NCBI GenBank assembly: GCA_963576725.1
Contig: OY755252.1
Coordinates: forward strand, 51,795,059 to 51,859,058
Reading direction: 5' to 3'
Source of the DNA: Azorinus chamasolen
Lineage: Eukaryota > Mollusca > Bivalvia > Cardiida > Solecurtidae
Length of the DNA stretch: 64,000 bases
The position numbers and the translations under genes are program-made. Numbering within the stretch: position 1 is the stretch's first letter; each line of letters starts with the position of its first letter. Positions 42,398 to 53,405 of this stretch are shown here, in pieces. Below the pieces are notes generated by a model that ran no database searches, was not told the origin of the DNA, and saw only the letters and a program-made list of their open reading frames with translations.

Positions 42398-43700
42398 AAC
42401 AAGAGGGCCAGAATGGTCCTGATATCACTCACCAGACAATCAGAGGAGAAGATTTTCAAAGTTTCACTGTTTTCTATTAAAAACTGGCTACCCCTGGAGT
42501 GGGGCCAATTTTGACCCCAGGGGCATAATTTATATACAGTCAAACCTGTTTTTAGAGACATAGTTTGGGAGAAAGCCAAAAGTGTCGTATCTCACAGGGT
42601 GTCTTTGAATTCAGGTTGAAAATTTCATGGGCCCAGGGTCCATGTCGTATTGATCAACATTCATCGAGAAAACTGATGACATTTCAAATTTATATCTAGG
42701 TATTACTTTTTTAGGGTTTGGAATGGAATAAACTATATTATGATGTTACTACTTTAGTGTCCTTATCAATAATTCTATTAATAAAAAGTAAGTTTGTGCA
42801 CAAAACAAAGTCATGAAAATCAGAAGGCCTCGTAGTTTTTCGAAGCGTTTCGGCCCATTTCCACAACGAGGCCAAACACACCTGTCTTTGACAGGGAAGC
42901 AGAGGCACATTTCTATATGTCTGTATCTTAATTATGAGAATACAATTTATGTTATAATGAAATAAACCTTTTAAAGCGGTTTGGTTAACTTCTTGTCAAG
43001 TTATGAAACCAATTTGGCAATTAAATCACTAGAATAGCCAATTACGACATTATGACCGATTTCCGGTATAAATAAATGGATGATTAAAGCGTAGTTCATT
43101 ATCAAAATTTTATGGTTGGGTAGCTAGCTATAAAAACTCTAACAGTAGTGAGACTAACAGACCAAATGGACCAGATAATCCCTTATCACCTTGGGCATTA
43201 ATCCTTTGACACGTTAATGAGGGCAATTAGGTACAAACACAATGATACAGTGAAAGATCATTATCGCTAAAAACAATGTCGTTTGCCGAGTTGGGCGTAC
43301 AAATTTAGTGTCGTATGTCGCATCTGGCAGTGTGTCGCTATATACAGTTGAAATATAGAGGAAAATACATCGGGAGGAAGGAAATACTGTCGCATCTGAC
43401 AGGATGTCGCTAAAAACAATGTGTTGCTAGGACAGGTTTGACTGTATGTTTTGTAGAGGACCTATATGTGATGCTATGTGCCAAATATGAAAGCTGAGAA
43501 ACTTCCAGATTCAGAGGAAAAGATTTTCAGTTTTCACTATATGTTTCTATTGAAAACTGACCACCCCTGGGGCGGGGCCAATTTTGACCACAGAGCCATA
43601 CTTTTTATAACTTTTGTAGAGGACCTGAACATGATGCTATGTGCCAAATATGAAAGCTGAGAACCTACCAGTTTCAGGAGAAGATTTACAAAGTTTTCCT
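42398..43700 (+). mobile_element. HL-A element split by a pogo-like element
   Basis: Head AACAAGAGGGCCAGAATGG + TCCTGATATCACTCACC, one core unit, break at 42537, then TTTTGTAGAGGACCTATATG and one and a half units. It ends at 43700, where a TTAA-1 fragment begins; no tail hairpin. Confidence 0.8.
42537..43444. mobile_element. Pogo-like element, 908 bp
   Basis: CAGTCAAACCTGT / ACAGGTTTGACTG inverted ends, TA on both sides (42535-42536, 43445-43446). The outer HL core ATTTATATAACTTTTGTAGA is interrupted exactly at that TA. Words TGTCGTATCTCACAGG, TGTCGCATCTGACAGG and TGTCGCTAAAAACAATG repeat near both ends. No transposase frame. Confidence 0.85.
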
Positions 43701-44036
43701 GTGGGTCTACTCTGTTTGCAAAAGCTTAGAAAGGTGTATTTATGGAGTCAAGAGTTTAACAGTAATTTACATCTGCGTAATTATATCAAATCACCCTTTA
43801 CTCCATACTATGGCTCTGTCTTTGCAATTAAAGTGGACCCAGATCATATGGCTCCAGTAGGAGCTGTCTGATCAGGGTCTGCTCTGTTTGCTTATGGAAT
43901 ATTATATATAGCTCTGTTTCTACAGTTCCTGGTGCTCTGGCGAAATTTCCATATGTTTTAATAGGCCATTTTAAAAATTAATCTAATTAATATTCATGGT
44001 GTCATAATTTCTTTCATGATTATTCATGGAGTAAAA
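43699..44036. mobile_element. TTAA-1 half (-) and TTAA-1 copy (+)
   Basis: 43699-43757: GTGGGTCTACTCTGTTTGCA ... GGAGTCAAGAGTTTAA. 43788-44036: ATCACCCTTTACTCCATAC, palindrome 43830-43892, TTCCTGGTGCTCTGG, TCTAATTAATATTCATGGTG, ATTCATGGAGTAAAAG. Neither has a perfect TTAA pair. Confidence 0.7.
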
Positions 44037-44109
44037 GCCTTCATATTTCTGAACAAGGCACAGGTGAACAAATCAATAATTCACAACAATTCCTCAACTT
44101 TTTGTAGAT

Positions 44110-44364
44110 TTAACCCTTTCCTCCATGAATATTCATACAAGAAATAATAACATCATAATTACAAGTATTTATTTAGATTATTTTTATGATTGCACATGAA
44201 CACAGGAAATAATGGCCAGAGCAGAAACTGTAGAAAATCTAATTATTTCAGAAGCAAAATGAGCAGACCCTGATTAGACATCCCCTACAGGCCTAGAACC
44301 ATCTGATCCGTGTCTTTTCTGTTTGCAAAGGCTTTTAAGGTTTATTCATGGAGTAAAGGTCTAA
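44110..44364 (-). mobile_element. TTAA-1 element
   Basis: TTAACCCTTTCCTCCATGAA left; TTTATTCATGGAGTAAAGGT + CTAA right. AGCAGAAACTGTAGAAAATC, palindrome 44247-44328 with a CCCCTACAGGCC centre. Confidence 0.8.
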
Positions 44365-44747
44365 GCTGACCATTTCCAGTCAATGTAAAATTAATGTATG
44401 GAGCACTATATCCTCCAGAATACAAAATGTATCAATCCAATATCTCAGTTCACTACAAAGATTCCTCACAATCCTTTGGAACATCAAAAGCAAAAGATAG
44501 CCGAGATCAATGAATGATAATAGACCTTGTATTGGCCAACCACTTTTCAACCAAGCACAGAATTTTATAATAACCTATGCAGTTTTGATCCAGATGATAT
44601 ACTGAGAAAACTCAGCTTCTTATCAGTATCCGACCTATTTGGAACACTGACTGTAGTTCTGAAAAGAAATGGCAGACCGGTTAATGAGGACAAATTAAAG
44701 CTGACAACCTTCTACTTCCACACAATTATCGTTTCCTGTGCTAAGTG
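44365..44747. other. Unassigned; decayed TTAA-3-like palindrome
   Basis: 44576-44640 (GCAGTTTTGATCCAGATGAT / CTTATCAGTATCCGACC). The 74-codon frame at 44527 spans it and is not taken as a gene. Confidence 0.4.
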
Positions 44748-45540
44748 TTAACCCTTTACTCTCTACGTTTGCAAACAGAGTAGACCAAGATCAGATGGTT
44801 CCTGTAGGAGCTGTCTGATCAGGGTCTGCTCTGTTTGCACAATATAGATATGATTCTGTAGAATGGCCCTGACATCGCTCACCAGACAATCAGGAGAATA
44901 TTTTCAAAGTTTTCACTATATGTTTCTATAGAAAACTAGTAGGTCCTGGAGCAGGGCCAAATTTGACCCCTGGGGCACAATTTATACAACTTTTGTAGAG
45001 GACCTGAACATGATGTTATCTGCCAAATATGAAAACTAAGAAACGTTTCAATTTCAGGAGAAGAATTTCAAAGTTTTCACTATATGTTTCTAATGAAAAC
45101 TGGCCATCCCTGGGGCGGAACCAATTTTGACTCCAGGGCCATAATTTATATAACTTTTGTAGAAGACCTGAACATGATACTATGTGCCAACTATGAAAGC
45201 TGAGAACCTTCCAGTTTCAGGAGAAGATTTTCAAAGTTTTCACTATATGTTTCTATTGAAAAATGGCCACCCCTGGAGCGGCCAAATTTATGTAACTTTA
45301 GTAGAGGACCTGAACATGAAGCTATGTGCCAAAGATGAATGCTGAGAACCCTGTAGATTCAGAGGAGAAGATTTTTAAAGGTTCAAATTGTTGACGACGA
45401 CCGACGCACGACGCAGGACATCGGCAATCACAAACACTCACCCTTTGTGCACTTTGTGCTCTGGTTAGCTAAAAATACAGCTAATTGATATGCATGATGT
45501 CATTACTTCTTACTTGAATATTCATGGAGTAATTTAGACG
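44748..45540 (+). mobile_element. TTAA-1 element split by HL-A
   Basis: TTAACCCTTTACTCTCTACG, palindrome 44770-44838, AATATAGATATGATTCTGTAG, break, then ACAGCTAATTGATATGCATG, ATTACTTCTTACTTGAATAT and TCATGGAGTAATTTAG. The two halves together make one normal-size element. Confidence 0.8.
44861..45475 (+). mobile_element. HL-A element inside TTAA-1
   Basis: AATGGCCCTGACATCGCTCA + CC (first ~12 bases of the head missing), three and a half core units, CGACGACCGACGCACGACGC run, CTTTGTGCACTTTGTGCTCT + GGTTAGCTAAAAA tail. Confidence 0.8.
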
Positions 45541-46526
45541 CTAACTCCAAGCATGATTAGTCTGCTACAATTCTCAGTGTTAACTCCAAATATGCTTAGT
45601 CAGCTGCGATTCTCAAAGTATTTTTTCATCCATTTCTCTTCAAAAGTGCCATCAGAATGACCAACAGTTTGGATCTTTGAGACACTTACTTGGCATCTCA
45701 TCTGGATCCAAACTGTTTGCAAAGGTAATCACATATTTGCTACTAGCTAAAACCTACTTTGAATATCCAATATGATCACTTAATCACAGCCACTGTGAAA
45801 TAGGGTCATAACAAGTGGGTGAAATTATTATTGGCGAGTAATTTCAATTGACAGATTGTCAAGTAAAGCCAATTAAAAAAGTTCTTTCCTTGACTTATTA
45901 ACTCTAACGCTGCCAAATTTAGTAGTATGCATTTTTTTTCTTTGTTTTTGTTTTAAATTTCACAGTAATAAACAGTTTGGATCCTGATGAAAAAGCCGAC
46001 TTTCAGAATGTCTCATCTGGATCTAAACTGTTTGTAAAGTTATTAATAGATGTGACATGGGCAGGGCAGAGAACAAATTAAATAATTTTTCTCCGCAAAA
46101 ATATTGTGACAATTTGTCTGCTACACTTCTGTGTCAAAGTAAATTTTATTCTTCTATTTTTCTCTTTTAACAATAATGGAGACCAAAGTGTGTTAGTTTG
46201 GCTCCCGAGTTACTTTGCATCTCATCTGGATCCCAGCTGGCTATATAGCCTTTGGTAATCACAAATTTGTCACTAGCATGCAACAGTGAATTGAATGGGT
46301 CTTAGCATGCTTAAGTGAATACATGATGAACTTTTAAACAGTTTCAATCCAGATGAAATGCTGAGTCACTCATCACCACATCAAGACTGGAACTGACACT
46401 TTAGTCAAAGAACACATAAAAAGACAAAGAAAGGGTAGATTAAAACAAAATACATTTTTGTAGGCAAACATTTAATAAGAATGCAAATAGGTTCATTAAC
46501 TATGAATACTCTACAAAAGGAGAAAG
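45541..46526. mobile_element. Cluster of four TTAA-3 palindromes
   Basis: 45656-45722, 45971-46036, 46188-46252 and 46336-46400. The best arms are AAACAGTTTGGATCCTGATG and CTCATCTGGATCTAAACTGT + TTG at 45971-46036. AAGCATGATTAGTCTGCTAC and AATATGCTTAGTCAGCTGCG repeat at 45551/45590. No gene seen between them. Confidence 0.65.
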
Positions 46527-48196
46527 AACAAGATGTGTTTGTGAAACACTATGCCCCCTCGATATGATATTTGACTCTGAAGGATGACATTGATCTTGAC
46601 ATGTCACTCCTCAAACTGTGCAGCTTCATGGGGGCACACATGTATACCAAATATCAAGTCTGTATCTCTACTGGTTCAAAAGTTATGGCCAATGTTAAAG
46701 TCTGTGACCTTTGACCATGAAGGATGACCTTGACTGTGCATGTCACCCCTCAAACTCTGCGGCTTCATGAGATACACATGCATACCAGTATCAAGGCTGT
46801 ATATCTACTGGTTCAAATGTTATGGCCAATGTTAATGTTGGTGACCTTTAAAGATGACCTTGACATGTCACCCCTCAAACTGTGCAGCCAAATAAGAAAC
46901 ACATGTATACCAACTATCAAGTTTGTATCTCTACTGGTTCAAAAGTTATGGCCAATGTTAAAGTCGTGACCTTTGACCCTGAAATATGACCTTGACATGT
47001 CACCCCCAAACTGTGCAGCTTCATGAGATACACATGTATACCAAATGTCAAGTTCGTATCTCTACTGGTTCAAAAGTTATGGCCAATGTTAAAGTTGGTG
47101 ACCTTTGACCCTGAAAGATGACCTTGACATTGTCACCCCCAAACTGTGCAGCTTCATGAGATACACATGCATACAAAATGTCAAGTCTGTATCTACAGGT
47201 TCAAAAGTTATGGCCAATGTTAAAGTTGGTGACCTATGACCCTAAAAGATGACCTTTACCTTGAAATGTTGCCCCTCAAAATGTGCAGCTTCATGAGATA
47301 CACATGCATACCAAATATCAAGACTCTATCTCTATTGGTTCAAATGTTATGGCCAATTTGAAGTTGGTGACCTTTGACCCTGAAGGATGACCTTGACATG
47401 TCACTCCTCAAACTGTGCAGCTTCATGAGATACACAAGCATGCCACATATCAAGTCTCTATCTGTACTGGTTCAAATTTGGGTTATGGCCAATGTTGAAG
47501 TCAGTGATTTGACCCATATGTTTGACCTCCGACCTTTAAGGATGACCTTGACCTTGACATGTTACCCCTCAAAATATGCGGCTTTATGAGATACATATGC
47601 ATGTAAAATATCAAGTCTCTATCTGTACTGGCTCAAAAGTTATCATCAATGTTAAAGTTACAGACAAACAGACAATTTGACCTTTGACCCTGTAGAATGA
47701 TCTTGACCTTGACATGTCACCTCTCAAAATGTGCAGCTTCATGAGATACACAAGCATGCCAAATATCAAGTCTCTATCTCTACTGGTCCAAAAGTTATTG
47801 CCAATGTTAAAGTCAGTGATTTGACCCATATATTTGACCTCTGATCTTGAAGGATGATCTTGACCTTGACATGTCACCCTCTAAATGTGTGGCTTCATGA
47901 GATACACAAGCATGCCAAATATCAAGTCAATAGCTGTACAGGCCCAAAAGTTATGACCAATGTTAAAGTTACAAACAAAGAAACAAACAATTTGACCTTT
48001 GACCCAGAATGATGACCTTGACCTTGACATGTCACCCCTCAAAATGTGCAGCTTCATGAAATACACAAGCATGCTAAATATCAAGTCTCTGACAGTTTCT
48101 GAGATATGAGCATCAGGGAAGCAAAGATGCATGGATGGACATGAGTAATGCCAAAACAATGATAATCTCTCTGCCTTCGATAGGGGATAACAAACA
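46527..48196 (+). mobile_element. HL-C element with long DR1-bearing core
   Basis: Head AACAAGATGTGTTTGTGAAA + CACTATGCCCCCTCGAT (GTGTTT/AAACAC hairpin). About eleven units of 130-150 bp: TGTGCAGCTTCATGAGATAC, GCATACCAAATATCAAGTC, CTACTGGTTCAAAAGTTATG, GTGACCTTTGACCCTGAAGG, ATGACCTTGACATGTCACCC. Ends with GATGGACATGAG and CTCTGCCTTCGATAGGGGAT + AACAAAC. Short frames on both strands follow the units and are not genes. Confidence 0.85.
46705..48004 (-). promoter_or_regulatory. Six perfect DR1-type nuclear-receptor motifs
   Basis: TGACCTTTGACC (GGTCAAAGGTCA on the minus strand) at 46705, 46967, 47099, 47368, 47678 and 47993, one per core unit or every second unit. DR1 is the known binding form for HNF4/RXR/COUP-TF type receptors. 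Whether any factor binds here is not shown. Confidence 0.5.
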
Positions 48197-49226
48197 TAAC
48201 CCTTTACTCTATAAATACACCCTTTAATGTCTTTGCAAACAGAATAGTCCCACATCAGGGCCTTTGTTTGCTTTATTTGATTCTACATTTCCTGAGTTAC
48301 ATGCCATTGTAAAACAAGAGGGCCAGAATGGCCCTGAAGCGCTCACCAGACAATCAGGAGGAGTTTTCACTATATGTTTGTATAGAAAACTAGCCGGCCC
48401 TGGGGCAGGCCAATTTTGACCCCAGGGGCATAATTTATATAACTTTTGTAGAGGACTTGAACATGATGCTATGAGCCAAATATGAAAGCTGAGAACCTTT
48501 CAGTTTCAGAGGAGAAGATTTTCAAAGTTTTCTCTATATGTTTCTACAGAAAACTACCCAACCCTGGGGCGGGGCCAATTTTGACCCCAGGGCCATAATT
48601 CATATAATATTTGTAGAGGACCTATACATGATGCTATGCACCAAATATGAAAGCTGGGAACTTTCCAGATTCAGAGAAGAAGATTTTCAAAGTTTTCACT
48701 ATTTGTTTCCGGTGAAAACTGCCCTTCCCTGGGACGGGGACAATTTTGACCCCAGGGCCATAATTAATATAACTTTTGTAGAGGCCCTGAACATGATGCT
48801 CTGTGCAAAATATGAAAGCTGAGCGCCTTCCAGTTTCAGAGGAGAAGATTTTCAAAGATTTCACTATTTGTTTCTATGGAAAACTGCCCACCCCTGGGGC
48901 GGGGCCAATTTTAACCCCAGGGCCATAATTTATATAAAGTTTGTAGAGGACCTGAACATGATGCTAATTTTTTAACTTTTGTAGAGGACCTATAGGTGAT
49001 GCTATGTACCAAAAATGAAAGCTGAGAACCCTGTAGATTCAGAGGAGAAGATTTTTAAAGGTTCAAATTGTTGACGCGGGACGGTGGACTACGCACGCCG
49101 ACGGGCGACTGACATCAGGCGATCACAAAAGCTCACCCTGAGCACTTTGTGCTCTGGTGAGCTTAAAATATTAATACTTACGATGTTATTACTTCTTGCA
49201 TAAATATTCACGGTGTAAAGGGTTAA
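48196..49226 (+). mobile_element. TTAA-1 element split by HL-A
   Basis: ATAACCCTTTACTCTATAAA, a shortened palindrome (TTTGCAAACAGAATAGTCCC), TTTCCTGAGTTACATGCC + ATTGTAA, break, ATATTAATACTTACGATGTT, ATAAATATTCACGGTGTAAA + GGGTTAA. Confidence 0.8.
48313..49165 (+). mobile_element. HL-A element, complete, inside TTAA-1
   Basis: Head AACAAGAGGGCCAGAATGG + CCCTGAAGCGCTCACC, four and a half units of about 165 bp, GACTACGCACGCCGACGG run, and tail GCTCACCCTGAGCACTTTGT + GCTCTGGTGAGCTTAAAA. 5' GCTCACC pairs with 3' GGTGAGC. This is the clearest full copy in the window. Confidence 0.9.
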
Positions 49227-49375
49227 GCAAATAGTGCTGACTCAGACCAAATTGCCCCTGAAGGAGCAGATTGATAAAGGTCTATACTACTTGCCAGGCC
49301 ATCTGTTTCATTTAACCCCTCCCCTGTTTCATATTTAATGAAATATCGTCCTGAGTATAAATCAGCCAAACTGTT
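49227..49375. mobile_element. TTAA-2-like palindrome remnant
   Basis: AGCAAATAGTGCTGACTCAG ... GATAAAGGTCTATACTACTT + GCC at 49228-49297. Then short unassigned DNA. Confidence 0.55.
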
Positions 49376-49546
49376 TTAACCCATTCCCACATATTAACGA
49401 CTTTTGACGCAAATGCTCTATTTATCACAATGGTTTCAAAACTACAAAATTCTAAAAAAAAATTGCCTTTCTCAAGTAAATCACCCTTTTCGGAAGATCT
49501 ATTCAAAGAGGTTGGATCTAATAACAGCCTATGAGGGAATGGTTAA
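49376..49546 (+). mobile_element. TTAA-4 element lacking one palindrome arm
   Basis: TTAACCCATTCCCACATATT left and CCTATGAGGGAATGGTTAA right, TTAA on both sides. Only the arm CAAATGCTCTATTTATCACA + ATGG remains, so the palindrome has collapsed to half. 171 bp. Confidence 0.85.
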
Positions 49547-49564
49547 AAGCATTATTATCAAAGG

Positions 49565-49708
49565 ATTGTTTGACTGTGGCAGAGTGTAGAATCAGATCTA
49601 TTTAATTCCATAAGCAAACAGAACAGACCTTCCCACAGGAGCCATTTGATCTGGGTCTTTTCTGTTGGCATTTGCATGAAAAAGCATTTACATGAAGGAA
49701 AGGGTTAA
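49565..49708 (-). mobile_element. TTAA-1b partial copy
   Basis: GTGTAGAATCAGATCTATTT, palindrome 49612-49672 (shortened), GCATGAAAAAGCATTTACAT + GAAGGAAAGGGTTAA. Confidence 0.75.
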
Positions 49709-50306
49709 GGTTTTGAAAACCTTGCAGAATTGACTTATTCAGGTTTGCAAAATGGTAGAACAAAGATTGGCAGTTGCACTATTTTGGGTCTACTATACTC
49801 AAGTCCCTAGTGTCCAATGTCAGTGCTCTCATATAATTTATAGTAAATATGTTACTACTTTTAAATTTGTGAGAAATTAATTCTAACTTAATCAAACATG
49901 TCCATTTTAAACTAGAATTTGGCTACAACCAATGGGTGCTCTAAACAGGAACAACAATAAAGGACCATAACTCCAGGTAAGATATTTTAATGTAAAGTCT
50001 GCACAAAGTATGATTGTATGCCCTCATGTATTTAAACATTAAGGCTAGACAAACCTCTGAATATTAAAAGGTGTATTACAGAAAATCTGATAAAACAAGT
50101 AATTTAATATAAAAGTCATACAAGGAGAAAATGACAATAACATACGGTAGATAAAAAACTTACCATTTCTAGGCCGTAGTTTTCCAAGGACTTCCGAATT
50201 TGGTTATCAAAATCACACAAATTAAGCCTTTAGCTCTGAAGGAAAAAACTTCTCAAGGCTCACATGAATGATCTGAAAATACAAAAGAACTATTATAACT
50301 TTTACG
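49709..50306. other. Unassigned stretch
   Basis: GGACCATAACTCC and ACAAAGTATGATTG near 49970-50010 hint at one HL-type core unit. No gene seen. Confidence 0.35.
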
Positions 50307-50600
50307 CTTTCAATGCTCACTTTTCAAAGTGGAATAGCCCATCAATTTTTCACTATAGAGTCAACTCACTAAGAAAGGCTTAAACTTGCTAGATTGTTTT
50401 GAGTGGCAAACAGTGCATACCCTGATCAGAGGGCTCCTCTGATCTGGGTCTACATTGTTTGCTTATGTCAATGCATGTGTATCCCACATTCAAAGGTTTA
50501 AAATTTAGCAGACTATGGCAAATCTGTAACAAACAGTTTGGGCCCAGATGTAATGCTAAATTAATTGACATATCATCAGGATCTTAACTATTTGACACTT
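50307..50600 (+). mobile_element. TTAA-2 copy followed by a TTAA-3 palindrome
   Basis: 50307-50503: CTTTCAATGCTCA, AAAGTGGAATAGCCCATCAA, palindrome 50408-50462 (CAAACAGTGCATACCCTGAT / CTGATCTGGGTCTACATTGT) and CATTCAAAGGTTTAA. 50528-50594: AACAAACAGTTTGGGCCCAG / CATATCATCAGGATCTTAAC. Confidence 0.7.
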
Positions 50601-50999
50601 ATGTTTTAATACAAAAACTACTTTGATAATTGGAAGTGATGGTAATATTCGCATACTCAAAGCTAACCCCTTGTTCTTTAGCTAAAAGCTAAGTTCTTTT
50701 TCTTCTCTTATTTGCATGATTCCTTAAAGCGTGCTAAACACATTGCGCAACCAGTAGCTGTGAAAAAAACAATATTGTTGACAGAAGATAAATACTGTAT
50801 TCTCACAAAATAAAACAAAATTTCATCAATCAAGAAAATAAACTATATAAGGTCATTTCTTAAGTAGCAGATTCAAGACACTGTAACATGACAAAGTGAC
50901 CAATATAACAATACTGACAATAGTATGACTATCACAAGTCAATTAAACCATGGACATGTAAGACAGTGAGTACAATCACATGAAAATATCTCCCTTAGC
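50601..50999. other. Unassigned AT-rich stretch
   Basis: Nothing recognised. Confidence 0.3.
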
Positions 51000-51346
51000 C
51001 CTTTAACCATTCCTACATGCAAACATCTTTTTACACATTTGTAAACAAAGAAAACCGGGCAGATCAGACGGCTCTAAAGGGAGCCATCTGATCAGGGCCT
51101 ACTCTTTTCACTTTTGACATGATCTGAGTCTGAATCTACAGATTTTGTCAAAGCAAAAACTTTACTTGAAAAGTTAACATTATAAAAATTCAGCTTATAA
51201 ATATTCACATTATTATTTCTTATATGAATATTCAATAGGTAAAGAGTTAAATGCAAGAAACAAATGTACTGACATTTGCCCAACCATGTAGACCCAGATC
51301 AGATGGCTCCTAGAGGAGCCCTCAGGATCAGAGTCTACATTATTGG
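51000..51346 (+). mobile_element. TTAA-1b copy and truncated TTAA-2 copy
   Basis: 51000-51250: CCTTTAACCATTCCTACATG, palindrome with GACGGCTCTAAAGGGAGCCA, ATATGAATATTCAATAGGTA + AAGAGTTAA. 51262-51346: GTACTGACATTTGCCCAACC, GTAGACCCAGATCAGATGGC / CAGGATCAGAGTCTACATTA, cut by the HL-H end. Confidence 0.7.
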
Positions 51347-51826
51347 TCGCCGCCATGGAGGTGGCGACCTATATTTGTTTTCCCTTTCTTTTTGGGCTAT
51401 GGAAGGAGCAGTCTTTGTTTTGAGAGATAAGAAATAGGTACTTAAAAGAAAAACACTTACTGCAAAAAAATCTAATTATCGAAGTATTATCATAGAAAGG
51501 TAGTGAAAATGAAAAAGATTCAACGATAAAATTAAAAAACCATTACAAAATTATTAAAAAAAAGAAAAAGGAGCCGGTCCCTTTGGATAGGAATAAATTG
51601 CAGCCCGAAGAAAATATTCCAAAAAGGGAATTAATATAATACATAAATACTTGAATAGCTCTCATTTAATATTTCGACCACTAAGGGCCTTTTTCAAAGA
51701 TTATCATGTCAAAATACACTTCACATTTTTTGTTACATGCATTCAGCCATAAATAAAAGAGAACAATGGTAATCCAGCCTCATGGTGACGCTGGGTTGTT
51801 ATTTAAAATGTCATTACGTCATCAAA

Positions 51827-51850
51827 TGACGTCATCAAATGATGACGTCA
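51827..51850. promoter_or_regulatory. Two CRE-like palindromes TGACGTCA
   Basis: TGACGTCA at 51827-51834 and 51843-51850, with a third half-match TTACGTCA at 51814. This is the consensus of CREB/ATF factors. It may arise from a 16-bp duplication ATGACGTCATCAA. Confidence 0.45.
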
Positions 51851-51940
51851 TGCATTAGCCTCCTTGACATTACAGCCAAATGGTCTGTAAGTTCACAGGC
51901 TCCATATCCAATCAGTTTCATGAATATGTCTTTCAATTCT

Positions 51941-53010
51941 ACATGCATTGAACATCCATTTCAAAACTACAAATCTAACATCATCACTGCTATGACCACT
52001 GACGCCAAAATGTCAGTTTAGTGGCTTCTCTCTCTCATGCCTTACATCACTCAAATATTCTTTCAGTCTCTCCCGAATTTCTCTCTCAGTCTCAACCACG
52101 TACACCGTTACATCGCAATTTACTGCATTTAATTGCATATACTACATTTCTTTCTCCACAGTTACTATTAGTAGACACATTTTAAACTGATTGCCTATTT
52201 GTGTCCCTAATACTTGACATTTCAAGAATACTGCAAGTAGTACAACCCGTGAACAAACTATATTGCTTAGCTTAACAATCCGGTTAGATTCTGAATGCAC
52301 CAGTGTGTCACATAGATTTTTATCACGCATGAATGCAACAATTGACAGTTGTTGAAATACTTCTTTCAGTCGCTCAGATTGGTGCAATGTACATGCATTG
52401 AACATCTGTTTCAAAACTACAAATCTAACATCATCACTGCTATAACCACCGACTTCAAAATGTATGTTTATTCACTGCCAGGCTTCTCTCTCTCATGCCT
52501 TACATCACTCAAATGTTCTTTCATTCTCTCCCGAATTTCTCTCTCAGTCTCGCCTACGTACACCATTGTATCACATAAATGACTGCATTATTTCCCATAT
52601 AGCCTTCGGCTTTCGCATGTATAACATAGCATGTTACTCTGAACATGTTCCTTTCATGCATGTTTCATGTGAAAACATGTTTCTGTACAAATTGATAAAG
52701 AGATATTTAAAGAGTAAATCTTTATATAAATATAAATGATTGCATTTTATTGCATATACTACATTTCTTTCTCTACAGTTAGTATTAGTAGACACATTGT
52801 AAACTGATCGTCTATTTGTGCCCCTAATACTTGACATTTCAAGAATACTGCAAGAAGTACAACCCCGTGAACAAACTATTGCTTGGCTTAACAATCCCGT
52901 TAGTTTTTGAATGCACCAGTGTGTCACATAGATTTTTATCACGCCTAAATGCAACAATTGACAGTTGTTGAAATACTTCTTTCCGTCGCTCAGATTGGTG
53001 CAAAATCTTT
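51941..53010 (-). repeat. Tandem duplication of the GIY-YIG region
   Basis: TACATGCATTGAACATC starts at 51941 and 52390. Both copies run to GTCGCTCAGATTGGTGCAA (about 52372 and 52986). The second copy carries an extra ~150 bp (52590-52745) that includes TAGCCTTCGGCTTTCGC and TTCATGTGAAAACATG. Confidence 0.85.
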
Positions 53011-53015
53011 GAATG

Positions 53016-53405
53016 TTTTGTGTCACCTGCTAAGAGGCAGTGTGTCACGTAGGGATCACATTTCTGTCGTCTGTCTGTCAGTCGGTCTGTCTGTCTGTCA
53101 GTCACTTTCTTTTATTGGCTGTCATTTCTAAGGTCCATCACTCTGCATGCGATACTTTTTGAGTTATTCCCCTTTGTTCACACTTTCTTTTTTTTGCTGT
53201 CATGTCTAAACTAATCATTATAGTTTTCAAATTTCACATGTGTCTTCCTCTCATTTAGGACCATTCATGTAACAAAGGTCCATCACTCTGTATGCAATAC
53301 TTTTTGAGTTATCCCCCCTTGTTCCCATTTCACTCCAGCATATTAACAGTTTTTGTGTCAGCTGTGAGCAGGTGACACATGTGTTCCTCCGAACACTCTT
53401 GTTTT
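53016..53405 (-). mobile_element. HL-D-like element inside the Penelope remnant
   Basis: Minus strand: head AACAAGAGTGTTCGGAGGAA + CACATGTGTCACCTGC (GTGTTC/GAACAC hairpin), units with AAAAAGTATNGCATNCAGAG, a GACAGACAGAC run, end hairpin CTGCCTCTTAGCAGG then TGACACAAAA. 5' GTGTCACCTGC pairs with 3' GCAGGTGACAC. Confidence 0.85.

Noticed and set aside
46724..48255. Several 71-124-codon ORFs on both strands
   Set aside because: They follow the HL-C tandem units; the same peptide words recur in each unit and no start or splice pattern is consistent.
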